Below, piece after piece: positions 57,155-64,000 of a DNA stretch of 64,000 nucleotides. This stretch comes from Heracleum sosnowskyi (taxonomy: Eukaryota > Streptophyta > Magnoliopsida > Apiales > Apiaceae), in NCBI GenBank assembly GCA_030848705.1, contig CM061243.1, positions 121,606,674 through 121,670,673 of the forward strand, given 5' to 3'. The translations under genes and the position numbers were made by a program. The notes beneath the pieces are model-generated. The model was not told the DNA's origin. It was given only the letters and a program-made list of their open reading frames with translations, and made no database searches. Within the stretch, counting starts at the first letter, position 1; every line of letters starts with the position of its first letter.

Positions 57155-59644
57155 TATATAATTATGATAAAAAGGATAAGAAGAAAAATATTTTTGAAAA
57201 ATATGATTTATTGAACATAATGCCTCCTATTTGGGTTTGAGAAAATTTTATCACATTTGCATTTGTATGTATGGTTAATGATAAGAATTCCCCATGATAC
57301 ATCTTCGACACTACAAATTCATAAATGATATATCGCCTCCATTTACATTAAGATTTTAAAATTTTAACAATGAAAATTTGATGAGTCTATTGACTACACC
57401 TAATTGATAACGAAATAAAGAAGAAGTAACGTACCAGTTTACTATCTAAATTCAGAGATCCGTAATATGCTTATATAGAATATATTATCAAGCTAATGTG
57501 AAGACATGTCTTATTAATAATAATTTTAATAGTTTTAAAAGACAGTTATGAATTAAAATAATTTAAAATTTTATGTTATTAATCAAATTTATATTGTTGA
57601 TATTATTTTAAAACGACTTAAAAACAGTTTAGTTCAACCCACATATAATTTGTGTAAGATAGGTTAAATTATTCTTATAATGATAAATTGAATTTTTAAT
57701 ACTCTATCAACGTGCTTTGTACAAAAATTAATTTCTTTTAACTTTAAATTTTAATTTTGTTTAAATTCAAAAATTTATACTTACGAAGATGATATATTCG
57801 TTCAAGTGTGATTTTAGAAATTACATGTGAATTATAACAATTCAAAATTTAATTTAATTTAAATATTTTATTATTTTAAATTGGCGTAAAAAGACAGTTT
57901 AACTACCAACCAACATGTAATTGAGGCGAACATTGTATTAAAATGGTTTTTTCACTTTTAAAATTTTAATATTTCTTTAAATCATACGATAATGTCACTA
58001 TTAATCTCTTAATTAATGTAATATGTATGTTTATATATAAATAACAAATAGTTATTGAAATTATCTATTATAAATTATATACTTGAAATTGAATTATTAA
58101 TATCGCACTAAATGTAAAATAGCAATCAAACTATTTTATAAATAAATATTAATGAAAATTTAATTATAAATATGTAGTACAATTGTGACTAAAACAAATA
58201 TGTAGTACATGTATATTTTAAATCAAGTCATTACTGTATTTAAATTAGAATTGTCAACTAATCATGATTATTAAAATCAGATTAAAAGATAAATAAGGAA
58301 TTTTTTTTCTATGATATGTTTGGTATATAATATAGGAGTGGTCTTTGATTACTCTTAAAATAATTAATATTTTCTGATTTATTAACTATATAGCATCTAG
58401 GCTCAAGTATTATAATAAAAGATTCACAAAATAAAATCAACCGTTTTAAGTATGTATTAATATATTAAGTAACATTTTCTTTAAGTTTTAAAAAAAAAAA
58501 TCAATTAAAATCAAAGTTTTTTTAGTTACAATAAATAATAGTAATATCGGATAATTACTCTCATATCTCTATGTAAAAACCTTAAATTACGACCTTTAAT
58601 AATTAAATAATCCAAAATATAAATTAGAGGTTAAAGCTGTAAAAATTATACATATACTCATAATAATTCCTTATTAAGTGTGTTAGATCATGGAGTGTTA
58701 TTAGAAGTTTATCTATAAATATAATAAAGTATTAAATTATTATTAAAAATAAAATTATTTTAATCGATAACTAAATTCTCGAAATATAAAAATATAATGG
58801 TGAATGGACTTTTTAAAATATAATAAAATAACTTCCAATTTTTTAATTATAATAAATAATATTAATATTGTATAACTATCCTCGCATCTATGTGTAAAAA
58901 CCTTAAATTACGACATTTAACAACTAAAAAATCAAAAATATAAATTATTGATTAAAGTCATAAAATCTACGCATATACTCATAATGCTTCATGGAGTGGG
59001 TTGAGTCATAGGTTGTTATTAGAAGTTTATCTATGAAATGTATAATTTTATATAAAATAGATAGTACAATTGGTGATTAAAATCTCGAAGTAGATAATTA
59101 TCATAAAGGATTTAGATCTTAATAAAAAATAAAATAATTTTAATTGATAACCACATTCTTTTTTTGAAAGAAAGGTTGAATTTCCATTCAGCTGAAACAC
59201 CAAATTCTTGAAATATATAAATAAATAAAATAATATATTTAAATACCAATTAAAGCCAAAATAATTATTGAACTTTGATTGGTTAATTACATTGTAAGGA
59301 TAATCTAATACCCTTGGTTAATAAAATTATATGAGAATTTTTTTTATAGATTTAAATTCTAATTAAAAATAAATAATTTTTAAAATTTGATTAGTTAATT
59401 GAGTTGTGGGGATAATTTAATCACCATTGGTTGATAAAATTAAATGGAGAAATTTTTTTAGCTCTTGTGATTGGTCTAAAATCCTGGTTAACAAAATTAT
59501 AGGAGGAAAGTTTTAATGAATTTAAATTCTAATTTAAAATTATATGAGGAAAAGCTTAAGACTCTTGTGATTGGTCTAAAATTTAGGATTGGCGTTAATA
59601 AAATTATATGAGGGAATAATGGATTTAAATTATAATTAAAAGTA

Positions 59645-60553
59645 GGGAAAATAGATTTTTTTATCACTCAACTATTGGATCTTTTAGAAAATAACCACTG
59701 AACTACTAAATAATTAATTATAACCATTAACGTTACATTTGTTTTTGCTTTTAGGCATTCCGTTAATTATGCCGTTAAAATAATATGGGAAAATAGATTT
59801 TTTTACCACTTAACTCTTGTTTCTATTAGAAAATAGTCACTGAACATTCAAATAATTAAAAATAGTCACTAACATTACATGAGTTTTTGTTTTTAATCAT
59901 TCCGTTAAGTATAAATGAAATATCAGTTAAAATAATGTTAATGTGGACTTAATCATCTAACGTAACATGATAAATAAAAAATATTTTAAGTACAATATTG
60001 TCATTGTTTTTCATGCAACTGGTCATTTTATTTAAGAAATAATTCAACAATCTCTTCAAAGTAATTTTTTTCCCCAATTTAATATTGTAAAATTTCGAAT
60101 ATATTAAATTTTGATTCCAATATATTTTTTTAATCCAAAATTCTAGATATTGAACCAAAAAAAGTAATATAGATATCTGATTTTATATATATAATATGTT
60201 TTTATTAAAAATATATAATTAATCATTTGTTTATTTTAAAAAAACTATTGTTAACAAGATAGTAAATGATTTCAATAATAATGAGTTCATTTATGAAAAG
60301 ATAATAAAAATTATGGAAAAAATTATAATGCTGATATATTTTAACGTTGTACAATGTTTAGTGGCTAATTTCCATTAATTTTGACACATTATCGATCTAT
60401 TAAGCACATTAATATTATTTTAAAGACACAATTAACGGAATGTCTAAAAACAAAAACGAATGTAACATTGATGGTTATAATTAATTATTTGATAGTTCAG
60501 TGGTTACTTTCTAAAAGAATCAATAATTGAGTGATAAAAAAATCTATTTTCCC
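59645..60553. mobile_element. Mutator-like MITE in Helitron B
   Basis: Ends GGGAAAATAGATTTTTTTAT and ATAAAAAAATCTATTTTCCC, with TTAAAAGTA at 59636-59644 and 60554-60562 as a perfect 9-bp duplication. A second copy of the left end (GGGAAAATAGATTTTTTTAC) begins near 59788, so the left arm is duplicated. Same family as 27851-28969 and 6543-6938. No transposase. Confidence 0.85.
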
Positions 60554-60648
60554 TTAAAAGTATAATAATTTTTTAATTTTGATTGGTCAATCGTATTGTA
60601 TGAATAGTCTAACCAACATTGGTTAATAAATTATAAGAGGAAAGTTTC

Positions 60649-62159
60649 TGATTGGTTAACTGATATGTGGTAGACTCAAGTATTATAATAAAGGATTTAT
60701 ATTGTGTAATAGTATAATTATGATTGACTTTATATCAAAAGAGTAGTTGATTTATAAATATTTAATCATGAAAAATAATTTAAAATTATATCCTTATATA
60801 TAATAAGCGTAAGAGGAATCTTATTCAAAACTCTTGTCCTTGGTAGTCCGGTCCTTGGACGACCAAATTAATAAGGACTGTTAGATCTTAAATCGATAGA
60901 TGAGAACCGTAAGATCTAAAATAAAAAGTGTATATGATTAATATTAGGATTAAAACTAACACTAAGAATTGCATTGTGATAATTTAAACCACATATAAAT
61001 AGGTATTCTATATTGAATAGAATTCTAAGTAAAAATCCGTATCTCTATTTTCTTTTCCATTAATGGATAGTTTCAGTTAGAAAAAGTTTGTTAAACCATC
61101 GTTAAATTAAAAATAATTTCGTTAGCTTCGCGTGAGCTATAAAATCGTCGAAATCCGATTTTTAGAACTCAAGATAAGGCCAAAATAATAAAGTGAGTAT
61201 CTAAATTGTCATAATAATAATAATAATTTTATTATTATATTAACACCAATTTAATTATTATTTTGATATAAAATATTGTATATATGGATATGTAAAAATA
61301 AAATCATTATTGTATTTAAGTTAAAATTATTAAACTAATCATGGTTAGTAAAATATGATTAGAATATTAAATAAGGAAAACTCTTAATATAACATGATTG
61401 GTATAAAATTTAGGGGTGAGCTCTGATTGGTCTTAAAATAATTCTATATTGTATGAATATTTTAACTACCCTTGGTTAATAAATTATATGAGAAAAGTTT
61501 TTTGGTTAATAAATTATATGAGGAAAGTTTTTAGGTTCTCATGATTGGTCTAAAATTTAGGATTGACATCTGATTGGTTCTAAAATAATTCAAAATTTTC
61601 TGATTAGTTAACTGATATGTGGTAGACTCAGGTATTATAATAAAGGATTTATATTGTGTAATAGTATAATTATGATTGACTTTATATCAAAAGAGTAGTT
61701 GATTTATAAATATTTAATTATGAAAAATAATTTAAAATTATATCCGTATATATAATAAGCATAAGATGAATTTTATTCAAAACTGTTGTCATTGGTAGTC
61801 CGGTCCTTGGACGACCAAATTAATAAAGATTGTTAGATCTTAAATCGATAGATGAGAACCGTAAGATCTAAAATAAAAAGTTTATATGATTAATATTAGG
61901 ATTAAAACTAACACTAAGAATTGCATTGTGATAATTTAAACCACATATAAATAGGTATTCTATATTGAATAGAGTTCTAAGTAAAAATTCGTAACTCTCT
62001 TTTCCCTTCCATTAATGGATAGTTTCAGATAGAAAAAATTTGTTAAACCATCGTTAAATTAAAAATAATTTCGTTAGCTTCGCGTGGGTTGTAAAATCGT
62101 CGAAATCCGATTTTTAGAACTCAAGATAAGGCCAAAATTAAAAAGTGAGTATCTAAATT

Positions 62160-62194
<35 letters not shown>

Positions 62195-62470
62195 TTTATT
62201 ATTATATTAACACCAATTTAATTATTATTTTGATATAAAATATTGTATATATAGATATGTAAAATAAAATCATTATTGTATTTAAGTTAAAATTATTAAA
62301 CTAATCATGGTTAGTAAAATAAGATTATAATATTAAATAAGGAAAACTCTTAATATGACATGATTGGTATAAAATTTAGGGGTGAGTTCTGATTGGTCTT
62401 AAAATAATTCCATATTGTATGGATAGTTTAACTACCCTTGATTAATAAATTATATGAGAAAAGTTTTTGG
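60649..62470 (+). repeat. Tandem duplication (about 952 bp) of Helitron 5' ends
   Basis: Two units, about 60649-61600 and 61601-62470, share order and most bases: the TGATATGTGGTAGACTCA block, a Helitron-like 5' start TCC(T/G)TATATATAATAAGC (60791 and 61743), TAGTCCGGTCCTTGGACGAC, and a (TAA)n tract (61211 and 62161, longer in unit 2). The same family in the opposite orientation makes up 8136-11803. No Helitron 3' end is visible downstream, so these are partial copies. Confidence 0.8.
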
Positions 62471-62750
62471 TTAATAAATTTTTTTTTTGTTTAGTTTCTA
62501 ATTTCTAGTTTAAGAAAGATTTCTATCATAGTAAAACTCTATATATAGCTTGCATGCTTTGCTGCCTGGTGTGCGGACAAACATGCCCTACCCCTACGTA
62601 CGTGGCCCAAAGAAATAAAAAGAAAAATCAAATGATACCCTTGTAGGAAACTTCCATGTTGAGAGTAAAACATTACATAAGCAAATGACGTATTAAAAAT
62701 ACCTAGTTGAGTAATTGAGTAATATACTAACATGTTGTTCCAGGAAGGTG
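62471..62750. other. Distal upstream region of the WRKY gene
   Basis: Less AT-rich patch near 62550-62605 (TGCCTGGTGTGCGGACAAAC). No supported ORF. Confidence 0.4.
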
Positions 62751-62753
62751 CAT

Positions 62754-62781
62754 GGTCAAGTAAACAAGTGGCTTATATATA
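62754..62781 (+). promoter_or_regulatory. W-box and TATA box of the WRKY gene
   Basis: GGTCAA at 62754-62759 is TTGACC on the minus strand, the W-box core bound by WRKY proteins, which would allow auto- or cross-regulation. TTATATATA at 62773-62781 is a good TATA box about 90 bp before the ATG. Whether the W-box is used is untested. Confidence 0.6.
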
Positions 62782-62871
62782 CACACACGAATAAGTCCTA
62801 GTTGAGCACAAATGCAGCAATTTACATATATCCAAACTCCAAAGTCTTTCTAAGTCTTCTCTCATTTCACT

Positions 62872-63480
62872 ATGTCTACTTTACTTGTACCACACATCCC
62901 AGGCATGATCCAAACTCCTGCTTCAAACCCTAACCCTAGTATGATGAGCACTTTTGTGAATGATAATTATCACGATGATCTCATGTTCGAATTGTCGGAT
63001 TATCTTGCAGCGGATCAGCTAGAGGAAAATTATACTTGTAACTTCACTTCACTCCTCTTGGATAGTCCGGTGATCGATACTCACACCAGTACTGAAAGTT
63101 CAATGAATTCTAATTATGATGACTTGGATAACAGTACTCCTGTGTTGCAAATGTTAGTAATTATATATTTACTATTACTGTTGTTAGGTTCTTTTAAATA
63201 CTGATATGCTGCTTCTGTATATGTTTTTCGAAAATGGTCCATTGCAGTAATTTAAATAAATAATTCTACTAAAATGTGAAGTTCCGATTGGTTGTTTTTA
63301 ACGATTTGAATATTTAAATTTGTGCAGAAATAAATGCAGCAAAAGGATGAAGAGAACAGAAGGTGATCATAAGGGTTCTAGAATTGCTTTTAGAATGAAG
63401 ACTGAGCTTGAGGTCTTGGATGATGGATATAAGTGGAGAAAGTATGGGAAGAAGATGGTTAAAAGTAACCCTAATCCAAG
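62872..63480 (+). CDS. WRKY50: WRKY transcription factor, group IIc, WRKYGKK type (partial)
   Basis: Exon 1 is 62872-63152, starting MSTLLVPHIPGMIQTPASNP, with an acidic LMFELSDYLAADQLEE patch like the N-terminus of WRKY50. Intron 1 uses GT at 63153 and AG at 63326-63327 (or the AG at 63338-63339, 12 nt later; both keep frame). Exon 2 ends at 63480 and reads SRIAFRMKTELEVLDDGYKW and then RKYGKKMVKSNPNPR. This is the first half of a WRKY domain with WRKYGKK in place of WRKYGQK, as in Arabidopsis WRKY50, 51 and 59. Those act in salicylate-jasmonate defence signalling and bind sites that differ from the plain W-box (family knowledge). The intron after the second base of the Arg codon is the conserved R-type position, but its donor is GC (AG-GCAAGT). 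The zinc-binding Cys/His half must lie in exon 3 beyond the window. Confidence 0.9.
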
Positions 63481-63825
63481 GCAAGTGTTTTAAACTCATC
63501 ATCTATATTATCTACGCACTCTATAATTTTATTTAACATTCAAGCTACAAGAGTTTCTAGTTGCCGTTCATGTCTGGGTTATATATTTTCAAGAACAGAC
63601 GGCTTTACTTTTGTATCAACTCACATACAGATATCGAAATTTATATAATCAATTACTATAAAAATGTAGGTACAATTTGAAGAATGTCTACTTAAAAATT
63701 TAATGTATAATTGCTGTGGAGTTAGGATATTATTAAATGTTTTAGTTGAAGTAAAGTCAAATGCGATTATACATGTATATACGCGGGATTACATATTTTT
63801 ATTTTAAAAAATTGAACATATACTA
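63481..63825 (+). other. Start of the WRKY-domain intron
   Basis: Begins GCAAGTG. AT-rich. No acceptor followed by the expected YYRCS-type coding sequence was seen before the window ends. Confidence 0.6.
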
Positions 63826-64000
63826 CTCCCTCTGTCCCAACGAGAATTCTATACGTTGGGGTTGGGCACGGAGACCAAAAAAAAATATAAAAAATGAATA
63901 AAATTAGATGAAAATTGGATAAAGTGGTGAGACCTATCAATATTTAATAATTGATTTGAGATACTGGAGAAAAATTGTGGATGTAATAGTGTTTTATATT
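63826..64000. mobile_element. Stowaway MITE, left part only
   Basis: Begins CTCCCTCTGTCCCAACGAGA after TA, the Stowaway terminal repeat. The other end lies outside the window. It sits in the long intron of the WRKY gene. Confidence 0.65.

Larger units (their letters stand above)
55942..60695 (-). mobile_element. Non-autonomous Helitron B (minus strand)
   Basis: Minus-strand 3' end: hairpin GTGC-GTA-GCAC (plus 55956-55966), then GGCTAAAACG and CTAG at 55942-55945, with host T after it. Minus-strand 5' end TCCTTTATTATAATACTTGA starts at 60695 after host A. This fits Helitron insertion between A and T. It aligns with Helitron A over most of its length. No Rep/Helicase. It contains a Stowaway (about 56934-57154) and a Mutator-like element (59645-60553). 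Confidence 0.65.

Noticed and set aside
8136..62470. Possible Rep/Helicase or MULE/CACTA transposase genes
   Set aside because: I looked for long frames in the Helitrons, MULEs and CACTA element and found none, so all are called non-autonomous.
1..64000. tRNA or rRNA genes
   Set aside because: No cloverleaf with intact A/B boxes or rRNA-like stretch was noticed. The TGGTATCAGAGC matches are retrotransposon primer sites, not tRNA genes.

Overview
This is nuclear DNA of a flowering plant, almost certainly a eudicot. It is strongly AT-rich, its genes are split by introns, and most of it is nested transposable elements. The species cannot be fixed from the sequence; an asterid-type genome is only a guess.

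Three host genes can be supported. (1) A single-exon SAUR-family (auxin-responsive) gene at 4630-4929, minus strand. (2) A seven-exon nuclear gene for the mitochondrial ATP synthase 24 kDa subunit (FAd / MGP1 type) at 12959-22314, minus strand. Its exons join in phase to 248 codons, its introns hold several small transposons, its last intron is GC-AG, and its upstream region has three TGGGC(C/T) 'site II' motifs. (3) The 5' part of a WRKY transcription factor with the WRKYGKK variant (WRKY50/51-like, group IIc) at 62872-63480, plus strand, running off the window. Its WRKY-domain intron also begins with GC.

Layout: 1-6.9 kb holds MITEs (two hAT-like copies in opposite orientation, Stowaways, a triple-nested Stowaway/Stowaway/hAT) and the SAUR gene. 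8.1-11.8 kb is Helitron-derived. 12.4-22.6 kb is the ATP synthase gene. 23.0-33.3 kb is a minus-strand non-autonomous Helitron carrying a PIF/Harbinger-like MITE, which holds a 4-kb solo-LTR-like element, which holds a hAT-like MITE; the Helitron also carries a Mutator-like element encoding a GRF zinc finger. 33.56-55.07 kb is one 21.5-kb Ty1/copia insertion of structure LTR-internal-LTR-internal-LTR, bounded by one AATAT target duplication. Its middle LTR was later hit by a 2.6-kb CACTA element (TSD CAA) that carries a short multi-exon gene-like structure. Its second gag was hit by a 7.6-kb LTR element (TSD TGCAT) that has gag plus a very long second ORF but no pol. 55.9-60.7 kb is a sister Helitron with its own Mutator-like insertion, followed by a 0.95-kb tandem duplication of Helitron 5' ends. 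The WRKY gene closes the window.

The most unusual signals are two element-specific short oligomers, AGCTTGCT-like in the copia array and TCAGGA/TCCTGA in the nested element. Each is scattered through both LTR and coding DNA of its element, and in different reading frames, so selection or copying seems to act on nucleic acid rather than protein. All coordinates and repeat counts were worked out by eye.
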